DNA of 34,404 bases. Origin: Bacteroidota bacterium (GTDB taxonomy: Bacteria > Bacteroidota > Bacteroidia > Bacteroidales > GCA-2748055). The translations under genes and the position numbers were made by a program. Under the pieces are notes generated by a model. The model did not search any database. It was not told the DNA's origin and saw nothing but the letters and a program-made list of their open reading frames with translations. Location: positions 1 to 34,404 of the forward strand of contig JAHEEC010000040.1 in NCBI GenBank assembly GCA_024640885.1, in the 5' to 3' direction. Below, one piece after another: positions 10,546-18,995 of the stretch; within the stretch, counting starts at the first letter, position 1, and each line of letters begins with the position of its first letter.

Positions 10546-10570
10546 CTCATAAAATACTGCGATGGTGATT

Positions 10571-11764
10571 CTATGAGAGAGCTGCCAGGGCATCTTTCAG
10601 CCGTTGCATGGCCTTTTCCAGGTTTTCATCTGAATTGGCGTAGGAGATCCTCACACATCCGTCTGCGCCGAAAGCTGATCCGGGAACTGTGGCGATGTGT
10701 CCCACTTCCAGCAGGTAGATGCAAAGGTCCATATCCGTCTCGATCTTTTTGCCGTTGACGGACTTTCCGATATAGGAGCTGAAATCCGGGAACACATAGA
10801 AGGCACCACCGGGTTTGGGACACCTCACGCCCTTGATCTGGGCAATATGTCCCAGGATCAGGTCCCGGCGCCGCAGGAACGCATCCCTCATTTCAGTGAC
10901 GCATGACTGGTCACCCGTTAAGGCTTCAAGAGCTGCACGCATTGCAATGGAGGTGGCTCCGGAGGTCATCTGTCCCTGAAGTTTGCTGCAGGCTTTAATC
11001 AGCCACTCCGGACCCGCCATATAGCCGATTCTCCAGCCGGTCATGGCATAACCCTTGGAAACCCCATTAATGATAATTACCCGGTCGCGGATCTCCTCGA
11101 ATTGGGCAATGGATTCATGTCCGCCCACGAAATTGATATGTTCGTAGATCTCATCAGCGATCACAAAGACTTGCGGATGTTTTGCAAGTACTTTCGCCAG
11201 GGCTTTGAGTTCATCCCTGGTATAGACGCTTCCCGTCGGGTTGGAAGGAGAGCAGAGCAACAGGGCCTTTGTTTTGGGAGTGATGGCATCCTCCAGTTGC
11301 TGTGCCGACATTTTAAATTCAGCTTCAACAGTGGTGTCGACAATCACATTCACTCCTTCGGCAATCTTCACCTGTTCGGCATAGCTTACCCAGTAAGGAG
11401 CCGGGACGATCACCTCTTCACCCTTATCAATAAGGCAAATCATCACATTGGCCAGTGAATGCTTGGCCCCTACGCTGACCATGATTTGGGATGGTTTATA
11501 ATCCAGGTTGTTCTCGCGTTTAAATTTTTCTGCAATGGCTTTCAGCAGGTCGGGGTATCCATTTACCGGGGCATAATGGTGCCAGTTGCCATCAATGGCC
11601 TTCTTGGCTGCTTCTCGAATGTGCTCAGGGGTAATGAAATCGGGTTCGCCCACACTCAGATTGATCACGTCAACTCCTTTTTCCTTTAGTTCACGACCCT
11701 TCTGGTTCATGGCGATGGTGGCGGAGGAAGCCAGTGAATTAATTCTTGCTGAAAGTTGTTCCAT
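10571..11764 (-). CDS. aspC: Pyridoxal-phosphate aminotransferase, aspartate aminotransferase type
   Basis: Class I/II aminotransferase interconverting aspartate/2-oxoglutarate and oxaloacetate/glutamate, cytoplasmic. N-terminus MEQLSARINSLASSATIAMNQ and VINLSVGEPDF are typical of the Ib subgroup. Other motifs: VSVGAKHSL, CSPSNPTGSVY (Asn binding PLP), IADEIYEHINF (Asp/Tyr), and NGVSKGYAMTGWRIGYMAGP with the Schiff-base lysine at K237. At 397 aa it is full length. The ATG at 11764 fits. It is divergent from the small membrane-anchored gene, with 110 nt between the two starts and no obvious regulatory site in them. Substrate breadth (Asp versus aromatic or prephenate) cannot be decided from sequence. 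Confidence 0.92.
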   Translation of the reverse strand: MEQLSARINSLASSATIAMNQKGRELKEKGVDVINLSVGEPDFITPEHIREAAKKAIDGNWHHYAPVNGYPDLLKAIAEKFKRENNLDYKPSQIMVSVGAKHSLANVMICLIDKGEEVIVPAPYWVSYAEQVKIAEGVNVIVDTTVEAEFKMSAQQLEDAITPKTKALLLCSPSNPTGSVYTRDELKALAKVLAKHPQVFVIADEIYEHINFVGGHESIAQFEEIRDRVIIINGVSKGYAMTGWRIGYMAGPEWLIKACSKLQGQMTSGATSIAMRAALEALTGDQSCVTEMRDAFLRRRDLILGHIAQIKGVRCPKPGGAFYVFPDFSSYIGKSVNGKKIETDMDLCIYLLEVGHIATVPGSAFGADGCVRISYANSDENLEKAMQRLKDALAALS

Positions 11765-11874
11765 AAGTATAATAATTAATGGTTGAGGTTATAAGCGTTT
11801 CAGAAATCAAAAATACGCTTTTCGTAATAATTTAATTAATATTGTAGGGTACAAGTTTCGAAAAAAAGATCAAC

Positions 11875-12399
11875 ATGGTTGTACTGCTTGAAATCCTTAA
11901 GTATACAGTGCCCGCCTTCATCGTTTTTCTAACAACGCTGGTCATGCTCAGGGGATGGTCCAGGAACGAAGACCGGCAACGCAAGAAAGAGTTCAACATG
12001 CACCTGGCTGATGAAATCCTTCCGGTGCGGCTTCAGGCTTATGAACGCATCATCCTGCTTCTGGAGCGCATCGCCCCTGATTCAATGATCCTGCGACTCG
12101 GACGAACCGATTACTCCGCCAGGCAACTCCAACAGGAACTGCTCACTACCGTAACCTCCGAGTATGAGCACAACCTGGCCCAGCAAACCTATGTGAGTAA
12201 CGAAGCCTGGGAAATGGTAAAGGCGGCTAAAAATCAGGTGATCAATCTTATCAATGGAACAGCTTCGGAATTGAAACCCGATGCCTCCGGCCCCACCCTT
12301 GCCAAACTGATCCTGGAGCGTCTCACGGAATTAAAAAACCCCCCGTCCCAGGCCGCCATCGACTTCCTGAAACAGGAGGTTAAAACACTCTTCTTCTGA
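11875..12399 (+). CDS. Conserved Bacteroidota membrane-anchored protein
   Basis: A 174-aa protein with one N-terminal membrane segment (about residues 5-26, LEILKYTVPAFIVFLTTLVML) and a basic/acidic linker (RGWSRNEDRQRKKEF). A mostly helical cytosolic part follows (HLADEILPVRLQAYERIILLLERIAP ... LTTVTSEYEHNLAQQTYVSNEAWEMVKAAKNQVINLING). The pattern matches a conserved hypothetical family in this phylum; I believe it is the one catalogued as DUF7935, but I cannot check. No catalytic motif is visible. Its stop lies 16 nt from the convergent htpG stop. Function unknown. Confidence 0.85.
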   Translation: MVVLLEILKYTVPAFIVFLTTLVMLRGWSRNEDRQRKKEFNMHLADEILPVRLQAYERIILLLERIAPDSMILRLGRTDYSARQLQQELLTTVTSEYEHNLAQQTYVSNEAWEMVKAAKNQVINLINGTASELKPDASGPTLAKLILERLTELKNPPSQAAIDFLKQEVKTLFF

Positions 12400-12415
12400 T
12401 ACAATAAGGGATTCG

Positions 12416-14467
12416 TTATTTGATCAGCTCCACGCTCCTTTTTACAAAGGCAGCGAGGTCCTCTCCCTTTAACTGGTTGTTGGCAAGCAATGCCAGATCG
12501 ATCAGTTGCTTCACAAGCTTCTGGCTCTTTCCGTGGTTCTTGAGCATCTCCACCCGCTTATCTTCCAGTTCTGCCAGTTTCTTATTGACCGTTTCCATCT
12601 GATCCTTTTCGCTCTGGGGGACCTCCTCTTCTTTCTTTCCCTCTTTGGCTTTTTCCAGCAGTTGCTGTTCTTCAGATAATCCTTTCTTCTCAGCACGCAG
12701 ATCCTCCAGTTTCTTACCCAGTTTCTTGTCGGTCTGCTCCACAATTTTACCCACAAGTGGATGGTTGGAATTCACAACCAGGTTGTATGAATCGGGCATA
12801 TTCCCGTAAAAGGAAGCCTGTCCGCTCATTTCCTGCATATCCTTCATGCGCCTCATAAATTCACTCTGGGTGATCATGACCGGGTGGTCAGATTCTGACA
12901 GCGATTCATAGCTAACGTAATAGCTCATCTCTTTTTCAGGCAGGTGGGCCTGGAATACAGGGGTCAGGTCAGCCTGCTGTTCCGGGGTCAGATTGGACTG
13001 CCGGGAATCCTCTTTCTCAATGAGTTTATCGATAATATCAGAATCCACCCTGGCAAATCTGGAATCCTTCAATTTGGTCTCCATATGATTCAGGAAGTGG
13101 GTGTCCAGTTGACCGTCCATGACCAACACATCGTACCCTTTGGCCTTGGCGGCCTCAATATAACTGTACTGTCCTGCCCTGTCGGTAGCATAAAGATAAA
13201 CAAGGGTCTTGTTCCTGTCCGTCTGGGATTCTTTGATCAGCTTCTCATACTCCTCGAAAGTGAAATATTTTCCTTCCACATTCTTGAGCAGCGCAAACTT
13301 TTCGGCCCGGTCGTGGAATTTCTCCTCCGAAAGCATCCCGTATTCGATAAAAAGTTTCAGGTGATCCCATTTCTTTTCATACTGTTCCCTGTCATTCTTG
13401 AAGATTTCCTCTAACCGGTCGGCCACCTTCTTGGTGATGTGGGAAGAGATCTTCTTCACATTCGAATCACTCTGCAGGTAGCTCCTGGAGACGTTTAATG
13501 GAATGTCGGGTGAGTCCAGCACCCCGTGAAGAAGGGTCAGGAACTCGGGAACGATCCCCTCCACCGAGTCGGTTACAAAGACCTGGTTGCTGTAGAGCTG
13601 TATCTTGTTCTTCTGGATCTCAATGTTGTTCTTGATCCTCGGGAAATAAAGGATCCCTGTGAGTGTAAAAGGATAATCCACATTCAGGTGAATATTGAAA
13701 AGGGGCTCCTCTGAAATGGGATAGAGTTTTCTGTAAAACTCATTGTAGTCTTCATCCTTGACCTCTGCAGGAGGCAAGGTCCAGAGTGGTTTGGTATCAT
13801 TTACGATATGATCCTTCCCGGTATCTTTCTCCTTGCCATCCTTCCACTCCTTCTCTTTACCAAAAGCGATCTCCACTGGAAGGAATTTGCAATACTTGTC
13901 CAGCAATTCATTGATCTTTTGCTCCTCCAGGAATTCCTTGCTGTCAGAATCAAGAAAAAGGGTAATCTCCGTTCCCCGTGAATCCTTATCACTTTCATCC
14001 AGGGTGAACTCGGGGCTGCCATCGCAACTCCAGGCCACACCCTTCGCATCTTCCTGCCACGACCGGGTCTTTATTTCAACTTTGTCGGATACCATAAAGG
14101 AAGAGTAGAATCCAAGGCCAAAATGACCGATGATGGCATTGCTTTCCTTTTTATATTTTTCCAGGAAATCCTCTGCACTTGAGAAGGCGATCTGGTTGAT
14201 ATACTTATCAACCTCTTCTGTAGTCATTCCCAACCCTGCGTCGGAGACCTTAAGGGTTTTTTTCTTCTTATCGACTTCCACACGGATAGTAAGATCGCCC
14301 ATCTCGCCTTTGAATTCGCCCACAGAAGCCAGGGTCCTGAGCTTCTGGGTCGCATCTACTGCGTTAGATATCAACTCCCTCAGGAAGATCTCATGATCCG
14401 AATAGAGGAATTTCTTAATGATGGGGAAAATGTTCTCCGTGGTAACATTGATTTTACCTTTCTGCAT
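12416..14467 (-). CDS. htpG: Molecular chaperone HtpG (Hsp90)
   Basis: ATP-dependent Hsp90 chaperone of the cytosol. The start MQKGKINVTTENIFPIIKKFLYSDHEIFLRELISNAVDATQKL contains the GHKL N-box (Glu and Asn that coordinate the Mg-ATP). DAGLGMTTEE and IIGHFGLGFYSSFMVSDKVE are the other nucleotide-pocket motifs. SRSYLQSDSNVKKIS is the middle-domain catalytic Arg loop. The C-terminal dimerisation half is rich in Lys/Glu (about residues 590-640), as usual in Bacteroidota. At 683 aa it is full length. No heat-shock operator (such as CIRCE) is visible in the 77 nt between it and the upstream gene. Confidence 0.97.
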   Translation of the reverse strand: MQKGKINVTTENIFPIIKKFLYSDHEIFLRELISNAVDATQKLRTLASVGEFKGEMGDLTIRVEVDKKKKTLKVSDAGLGMTTEEVDKYINQIAFSSAEDFLEKYKKESNAIIGHFGLGFYSSFMVSDKVEIKTRSWQEDAKGVAWSCDGSPEFTLDESDKDSRGTEITLFLDSDSKEFLEEQKINELLDKYCKFLPVEIAFGKEKEWKDGKEKDTGKDHIVNDTKPLWTLPPAEVKDEDYNEFYRKLYPISEEPLFNIHLNVDYPFTLTGILYFPRIKNNIEIQKNKIQLYSNQVFVTDSVEGIVPEFLTLLHGVLDSPDIPLNVSRSYLQSDSNVKKISSHITKKVADRLEEIFKNDREQYEKKWDHLKLFIEYGMLSEEKFHDRAEKFALLKNVEGKYFTFEEYEKLIKESQTDRNKTLVYLYATDRAGQYSYIEAAKAKGYDVLVMDGQLDTHFLNHMETKLKDSRFARVDSDIIDKLIEKEDSRQSNLTPEQQADLTPVFQAHLPEKEMSYYVSYESLSESDHPVMITQSEFMRRMKDMQEMSGQASFYGNMPDSYNLVVNSNHPLVGKIVEQTDKKLGKKLEDLRAEKKGLSEEQQLLEKAKEGKKEEEVPQSEKDQMETVNKKLAELEDKRVEMLKNHGKSQKLVKQLIDLALLANNQLKGEDLAAFVKRSVELIK

Positions 14468-14544
14468 TGTTCAACTGTTTTTGGTTTTACTTCCGGTCAC
14501 GATTGTGACAAATGATATGCCAACACGCTAAATCTGACAATACG

Positions 14545-15396
14545 TCAGTCCTTGTTTCGGACATCGATGTCCTGCCTGAAAAACCAGGTGCCTTCTTTGA
14601 ATTCAAGACCGTCATAAGAGCCGTCCGGACCATAGAATTCGTAATTGCCGGTGTATACAGGATGAAATGGAGAGAGGTGGTCATAGGTGATCATCCCCAG
14701 CCTCTGGTCGTACCTTACTGATACGGCCACCTGTGCGGAGTATTCAATTACCATCCGGTCCATATGGTCACGCCCGTCGAAAAACAGTCCTCCTGTAAAC
14801 TGGGGCCTGTTGCGCTGGATGGCTATGGTTTCAATGGTCTTGATGATGGAGGTCGATTTGTTGAAATCCATTCCAAGCAAAGTATAGAACGTCTTCCTTT
14901 TGTAATTCCTGGTGATGATCTTATAATACAATTTCCCGTACCAATCCTCAGGTGATTGCCGGAGATTCTTTACATTTCGCTGTTCTTTATGGTTATCCGC
15001 CAGCTCGATCACCTTCACCTTGCCCTTTTTTTGTGCTACCTGGATAAATCCAAAATAGCGGTAGTGATCGGGATCATCCATTACATGCCATGTGAAAATC
15101 TTGAGCATTCCATCATCTGATGAAATTACCCCGATCCTGTCCAGCTTTTGCCAGGCAAAATCCATCGACCGGTCCTGTCCGAGTGCTTCGGAAAAAATAT
15201 TCCTGATGGTGTCAATGATTTTGTCGGTTTCTGACAGGGTGTCTGAATAAAGGCTGTTAAACAATTCCATCAGTTCACTTTCTGCCCCCGCAAGATTGTG
15301 GTATTCTGACTCCTGTGCCCTGACCGGAGCTAAAAGTATGATTATACCTATGAAGAAGAGGAGCCTGGTCATTTCAATATATGAACGGAGAATCAT
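14545..15396 (-). CDS. Secreted protein of unknown function
   Basis: 283 aa with a signal peptide: MTRLLFFIGIIILLAPVRAQ from the internal ATG at 15372, or a slightly longer n-region from 15396 (kept here because AAGAAAG precedes it). The mature part has an acidic helical stretch (ESELMELFNSLYSDTLSETDKIIDTIRNIF) and then a mixed part with aromatic strands (TWHVMDDPDHYRYFGFIQVAQKKGKVKVIEL; WYGKLYYKIITRNYKRKTFYTLLGMDFN). I do not recognise a named family. It starts 9 nt after the class III aminotransferase stop, so it is likely the third gene of that run. Confidence 0.8.
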   Translation of the reverse strand: MILRSYIEMTRLLFFIGIIILLAPVRAQESEYHNLAGAESELMELFNSLYSDTLSETDKIIDTIRNIFSEALGQDRSMDFAWQKLDRIGVISSDDGMLKIFTWHVMDDPDHYRYFGFIQVAQKKGKVKVIELADNHKEQRNVKNLRQSPEDWYGKLYYKIITRNYKRKTFYTLLGMDFNKSTSIIKTIETIAIQRNRPQFTGGLFFDGRDHMDRMVIEYSAQVAVSVRYDQRLGMITYDHLSPFHPVYTGNYEFYGPDGSYDGLEFKEGTWFFRQDIDVRNKD

Positions 15397-15404
15397 TCAC
15401 TTTC

Positions 15405-16595
15405 TTATGCTTCAAGACTGTCCAAAGCCTTCAATACGCGCCTGACAGAATCGTCCACCTCGGATTCTGTAATGATCATGGGAGGAGCAATTCGAAATGA
15501 ATCATCGGAAAAGAGGAACTGGTCAATCACCAGTCCGTTTTCAAATGCAGCCTGAATGAACTTTCCCACATGAACCCCATCCTTCAGCACCACAGCAAGA
15601 AATAATCCCCGTCCGCGAATGGCTTTGACAAGCCTGTGTGAAAGACCTGATCTGTACCTTTTCTCCATCCGGAGGGCATGCTCCATTAATCCCTTCTGCT
15701 CCACATATTTCTGTGCAGCTAATCCCGCCGCGCAACTTACCGGGTGCCCCCCGAAAGTGGTAATGTGTCCCAATGGCGGATCGAATGTGAGGCTTTTCAT
15801 TACCGCTCTGGAAGAGAGAAAAGCGCCCAGCGGCATTCCGCCACCAAAACTTTTGGCAAGGCATAAAATATCGGGAACCACTCCATAATGCTCAAATGAG
15901 AATAACTTTCCCGTTCTTCCCATTCCGGTCTGGATTTCATCCAGAATGAGCAATGACCCGGTCTCGTCACATCTTGCCCTCACCCTTCCCAGAAAATCTT
16001 CCACGGGTTCGATGATCCCGGCCTCAGCCTGAATCGGTTCCACGATCACCGCGGCCACGTTCCTGTCTATCATCTCCAGGTCATCCGTACAATTGAACCT
16101 GAGGTGCTTGATCCCGGGCAACAGCGGAAGGTATCCTGAACGGATTTCTTCGTCCCCCAGGATGCTCATTGCCCCGTGGGTACCACCGTGGTAAGCTTTC
16201 CTGAAGGCCCGGAACTCACCCCGGCCAGTAAACCGTTTTGCGAGCTTCATTGCCCCATCGATGGCTTCGCTGCCGGAATTCACAAAGAATACATTGTCCA
16301 GGGAAGACGGCAATCGATCGGTCAGCCATCGCGCATACTGTACCTGGGGAGATTGAATAAACTCCCCGTACACCATGGTATGCAGGTATTGTTCGGACTG
16401 CGACCTGATGGCCTGCAATACAGCCGGATGCCCATGACCAAGGGCAGAAACGGATACACCGGATACCAGGTCGATGAATTTTTTTCCACTGGTATCATAA
16501 AAGAAGATCCCTTCGGCTCTTTCTATTTCGAACTGAAGGGATGAACCAGATGTCTGCGCAACATGCCGCAAGAACAACTGTCTGTTGGATGTCAT
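15405..16595 (-). CDS. Class III aminotransferase (acetylornithine/ornithine aminotransferase-like)
   Basis: PLP-dependent omega-aminotransferase. Motifs: SGVSVSALGHGHPAVLQAI (fold-type I N-terminal), NSGSEAIDGAMKLAKR, AYHGGTHGAMS, VIVEPIQAEAGI, LILDEIQTGMGRTGK and LCLAKSFGGGMPLGAF, with the Schiff-base lysine at K248. Length 396 aa is normal for the argD/rocD group. No arginine- or proline-pathway gene lies next to it, so the substrate stays open and I give no symbol. The start is 3 nt after the LytTR regulator stop, so the two are probably translated from one message. The ATG at 16595 gives the full N-terminal arm. Confidence 0.88.
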   Translation of the reverse strand: MTSNRQLFLRHVAQTSGSSLQFEIERAEGIFFYDTSGKKFIDLVSGVSVSALGHGHPAVLQAIRSQSEQYLHTMVYGEFIQSPQVQYARWLTDRLPSSLDNVFFVNSGSEAIDGAMKLAKRFTGRGEFRAFRKAYHGGTHGAMSILGDEEIRSGYLPLLPGIKHLRFNCTDDLEMIDRNVAAVIVEPIQAEAGIIEPVEDFLGRVRARCDETGSLLILDEIQTGMGRTGKLFSFEHYGVVPDILCLAKSFGGGMPLGAFLSSRAVMKSLTFDPPLGHITTFGGHPVSCAAGLAAQKYVEQKGLMEHALRMEKRYRSGLSHRLVKAIRGRGLFLAVVLKDGVHVGKFIQAAFENGLVIDQFLFSDDSFRIAPPMIITESEVDDSVRRVLKALDSLEA

Positions 16596-16598
16596 GGA

Positions 16599-17306
16599 TT
16601 ACTTGATGATCAGGTTGATGTCCCGCATCAGCTTTTCTTTGTAGGATTTTCCGATGGGAATTGATTTATTGCCATCCTCCACCTTGATGAGCACCGAATT
16701 ATCTTCAATAACGTTGATGCAGCTGGTATTTACAATAAAGGACCTGTGAACCCTGGTAAATTTGGCCCCGGGCAGTTTCTGCTCTATGGCCTTCATGGTG
16801 AAATGGATTGTATACTTGTCTGAAAAGGTGTTAAAGATGACGTAGTTTTCAAGCGCCTCTACCCATAGAATGTCGTCATACTTAAGTTTTACCAGGGTGG
16901 CATTCTTCTTGATGAAAATCTCGTCCTTGCCAAGCTGCTCTGCAGTCATTTGCTCAAACCGCTTGAAAGCCTTGGAAACAGCCCTGTAGAAACGCCCGTA
17001 GTCCACCGGCTTCAACAGGTAATCTGTCACATCATACTCGTAGGAATCCACGGCATACTTTCCCTTGGAGGAAACAATGATGATCTGCGGCGGATTTTTA
17101 AGGGTATTAAGAAATTCAATGCCTGTCATTTCAGGCATTTCAATATCAAGAAAAATCAGATGGATCTCATCATGTTTCTTAAGGATATTGATACCTTCTA
17201 CCGGATCCCCGCTGGAGGAAATCAACTCCAACCCGTCTGTCTTCTGTATAAATTCTTCAATAATCCGCCTGGACAGGGTATCATCATCAATAATCATACA
17301 ATTCAT
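16599..17306 (-). CDS. LytTR-type response regulator
   Basis: Two-domain regulator: a receiver (about residues 1-118) and a LytTR DNA-binding domain (about 130-235). In the receiver the acidic pocket is DDD at 7-9, the phospho-acceptor is D54 in FLDIEMPEMTG, and the switch residues are in IVSSKGKYA, with K99 in LLKPVDY. The C-terminal part EIFIKKNATLVKLKYDDILWVEALENYVIF...FTRVHRSFIVN is classic LytTR. The cognate histidine kinase is not in the window, which is unusual, as these pairs are normally adjacent. The next gene downstream is an aminotransferase at 3-nt spacing. A -7-like element (TATCTTTG) lies upstream at 17366-17373. Confidence 0.94.
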   Translation of the reverse strand: MNCMIIDDDTLSRRIIEEFIQKTDGLELISSSGDPVEGINILKKHDEIHLIFLDIEMPEMTGIEFLNTLKNPPQIIIVSSKGKYAVDSYEYDVTDYLLKPVDYGRFYRAVSKAFKRFEQMTAEQLGKDEIFIKKNATLVKLKYDDILWVEALENYVIFNTFSDKYTIHFTMKAIEQKLPGAKFTRVHRSFIVNTSCINVIEDNSVLIKVEDGNKSIPIGKSYKEKLMRDINLIIK

Positions 17307-17365
17307 GAGCTCTTCAGTTTTATCTACCTTAAATAGGTACTGATCTATAAAAAGTATCTATTAAT

Positions 17366-17373
17366 CAAAGATA
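17366..17373 (-). promoter_or_regulatory. Candidate -7 promoter element of the LytTR regulator
   Basis: Reading on the minus strand, TATCTTTG matches the Bacteroidota -7 consensus TAnnTTTG. It sits 59 nt upstream of the regulator ATG. No clear -33 TTG is found at 19-21 nt, so this is a weak call. Partly overlapping it is an imperfect palindrome, AACCAATAATCGGTT, at about 17373-17387. Confidence 0.35.
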
Positions 17374-17405
17374 ACCAATAATCGGTTAATATGTTCATAT
17401 TGGGA

Positions 17406-18095
17406 TCAAAATGTCTTGTCATAATCCTGCCGAAAATGACGCTCAATTTTTTCTGACATTTTTATACTGATTCTGAGCCAGTTCAGCAAAAGATCGGCCC
17501 TCTCTTCCTCACTGATCCTCCAGGTTAGGTCGGAGCGATTCAGCCTCCCCCTCAATTGATAGAGCACAATGGCAGCAGATACGGAAATATTATAACTTTC
17601 AGTAAAACCCACCATGGGGATCCGGATAAACTCATCGGCCAGCTCCATCGCCCGATCAGACAGGCCTTTCACTTCTGATCCGAACATTATTGCCGCCCTT
17701 CCAGAATCTATATCGAAACTCTCCGGGGTTTTACCATCAGCATGGGGAGAAGTGGCCACGATCCGGTATCCATTGTTTTTCAGCTCCCTTACAGCATCGC
17801 CTATGTTATCAATACTTTGATTATAATATTTCAGATTCAACCATTGGTTCGAACCCAGCGTCACGTCACGATTGATCTCAAACTCATTCCATTGCTCCAC
17901 GATGTGTACATCCTGAATGCCCGCACAATCACAGGTACGAATCACTGCCGAAGCATTTTGTGACTGGTATATATCCTCAAGTATGACAGAAATATGTCTC
18001 GTTCGCTCAGCCAGAACCCTTTTAAATTGTTTGAAGCGGTTCTCGGTTACAAACTCGGATAAATGTGCGATTAGGTCCAGTTTAAATTGGTCCAT
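17406..18095 (-). CDS. trmH: tRNA (guanosine-2'-O-)-methyltransferase, SpoU/TrmH family
   Basis: Knotted SPOUT methyltransferase that 2'-O-methylates G18 of tRNA using S-adenosylmethionine. Motif 1 is VILEDIYQSQNASAVIRTCDCAGIQDVHIVE, with the catalytic Arg in the NxSAVxRT stretch. Motif 2 is AIMFGSEVKGLS, and motif 3 is IPMVGFTESYNISVSAAIVLYQL. The short N-terminal helix (MDQFKLDLIAHLSEFVTENRFKQFKRVLAERT) and the C-terminal extension after motif 3 fit TrmH (229 aa) rather than the longer RlmB type, which has an extra N-terminal RNA-binding domain. An HU terminator lies just upstream. Confidence 0.88.
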   Translation of the reverse strand: MDQFKLDLIAHLSEFVTENRFKQFKRVLAERTRHISVILEDIYQSQNASAVIRTCDCAGIQDVHIVEQWNEFEINRDVTLGSNQWLNLKYYNQSIDNIGDAVRELKNNGYRIVATSPHADGKTPESFDIDSGRAAIMFGSEVKGLSDRAMELADEFIRIPMVGFTESYNISVSAAIVLYQLRGRLNRSDLTWRISEEERADLLLNWLRISIKMSEKIERHFRQDYDKTF

Positions 18096-18112
18096 CCATT
18101 AAAAATAGCCAC

Positions 18113-18141
18113 AAAAAAAAGAGGGAGCAACAAGCTCCCTC
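18113..18141 (-). terminator. Rho-independent terminator of the HU gene
   Basis: On the minus strand: GAGGGAGC, loop TTGTT, GCTCCCTC, then eight T residues. A perfect 8-bp stem with U-tract, 23 nt after the HU stop codon. Confidence 0.9.
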
Positions 18142-18163
18142 CTCATTTGCAGTTCAAATATTT

Positions 18164-18436
18164 TTACTTGACAGCGTCTCCAAGCTCACTTCCAGCTTTG
18201 AACTTCACAACCTTTTTGGCTTTAATTTTAATCTCAGCTCCTGTTTGCGGGTTCCGGCCAGTCCTGGCACCTCTTTCAGAAACTGAAAAAGAACCGAATC
18301 CAACCAAGGCAACGCGATTTCCTTTTTTCAAGGCTTTGGTAGTAGTAGCGATGAATGCGTCAAGAGCCCTCTTGGCATCTGCCTTAGTCAGGTTGGCCTC
18401 AGCAGCAATAGCATCTATTAATTGTGCTTTGTTCAT
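18164..18436 (-). CDS. hup: HU family DNA-binding protein
   Basis: A 90-aa nucleoid protein that bends and compacts DNA as a dimer. [66 protein letters not shown] contains the helix-turn-helix dimer body, then the beta arm with the HU signature GFGSFxVxxRxARxGRNPxTG. The arm tip contains Asn-Pro (RNPQTG). It is monocistronic: its own promoter lies upstream and a strong terminator is just after it. Confidence 0.97.
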   Translation of the reverse strand: MNKAQLIDAIAAEANLTKADAKRALDAFIATTTKALKKGNRVALVGFGSFSVSERGARTGRNPQTGAEIKIKAKKVVKFKAGSELGDAVK

Positions 18437-18490
18437 AATAAATGAAATTTAAGGGTTAGTAAATATTTTTATTTCTAGCCAAAATCTATA

Positions 18491-18524
18491 CAAATATAAA
18501 TTTTTCTCCTACCTGCGCAAGAAA
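18491..18524 (-). promoter_or_regulatory. Bacteroidota-type sigma-ABfr promoter of HU
   Basis: Minus strand: TTTCTTG (-33), 19-nt spacer, TATATTTG (-7). This agrees with the Bacteroidota housekeeping consensus (TTG/TTTG, 19-21 nt, TAnnTTTG). The -7 element ends 54 nt from the HU start codon, leaving an AT-rich 5' leader. Confidence 0.75.
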
Positions 18525-18745
18525 CTGCCCAAAAAAAATCGCTGAAATGTTGATAAATACTGACTTTTTGTAGATAACCGTCTCCAAGTTGATGAAAAAT
18601 TCACCCGAATTCCGCAGATTCCTCATTTTTCGACCAAATCCCCTGAATAGTCCGCCAGTACTCAATTTGTATCATTTACCATTTCTGATGACTGATTTCG
18701 AACTGAATCCTTATCACTGGTCTGTGTCACATTTCAAAATTTTAC
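18525..18745. other. Intergenic stretch with no supported gene
   Basis: Between the HU promoter and the tRNA-Ser promoter. It is AT-rich. The only frame of any length (18589-18795) runs into the tRNA and has no family-like features. I see no RNA or repeat here. Confidence 0.6.
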
Positions 18746-18753
18746 TAATTTTG
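18746..18753 (+). promoter_or_regulatory. -7 element of the tRNA-Ser promoter
   Basis: TAATTTTG (TAnnTTTG) ends 5 nt before the mature tRNA 5' end, which fits a transcript starting close to the tRNA. The -33 region (around 18721-18730) has only a weak CTGTG match. Confidence 0.6.
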
Positions 18754-18758
18754 CGCCC

Positions 18759-18848
18759 GGAGGAATGGCAGAGTGGTCGAATGCGGCGGTCTTGAAAACC
18801 GTTGTCCGCTCACGCGGACCGGGGGTTCGAATCCCTCTTCCTCCGCCA
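18759..18848 (+). tRNA. tRNA-Ser (anticodon UGA)
   Basis: 90 nt including an encoded CCA. The acceptor stem GGAGGAA pairs with TTCCTCC, followed by discriminator G and CCA. The D-arm region is TGGCAGAGTGGTCGAATG. The anticodon loop CTTGAAA reads TGA. A long variable arm (GTCCGC...GCGGAC) identifies a class II serine tRNA, and GGTTCGAAT is the T loop. Confidence 0.97.
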
Positions 18849-18979
18849 ACCATTACAAACCCGATCGACAGGTCGGGTTTTTTATTTGACAGGACTCGTT
18901 GAATGCTTGCATTCATAAGGGGATTGGCGAATAAAAAACAATTGCGAGCACAGCGAGGAATTGGGTTTGTAATGGTTGG
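18846..18979. repeat. 134-bp stretch bounded by perfect 17-bp inverted repeats
   Basis: CCAACCATTACAAACCC at 18846-18862 is exactly the reverse complement of 18963-18979. The left arm begins in the CCA end of the tRNA. The inside holds the tRNA terminator and a short unassigned stretch. The size and terminal repeats look like a MITE-style element or a long hairpin; no target duplication is visible. Confidence 0.75.
18857..18886 (+). terminator. Rho-independent terminator of tRNA-Ser
   Basis: AAACCCGA, 8-nt loop, TCGGGTTT, followed by more T residues. It lies 8 nt after the tRNA. Confidence 0.85.
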
Positions 18980-18995
18980 GTAGCTCATCCTTTTG

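Noticed and set aside
12944-13414. 156-aa plus-strand frame inside htpG
   Set aside because: A shadow of htpG; its residues mirror the coding strand.
18600-18634. ATTCACCCG sequence resembling the first block of the shared element
   Set aside because: The second block (GTTGTTT) is absent at the right distance and no gene start follows.
18589-18795. 68-aa plus-strand frame before and into tRNA-Ser
   Set aside because: It runs into the tRNA, has no family-like composition and no neighbour logic.
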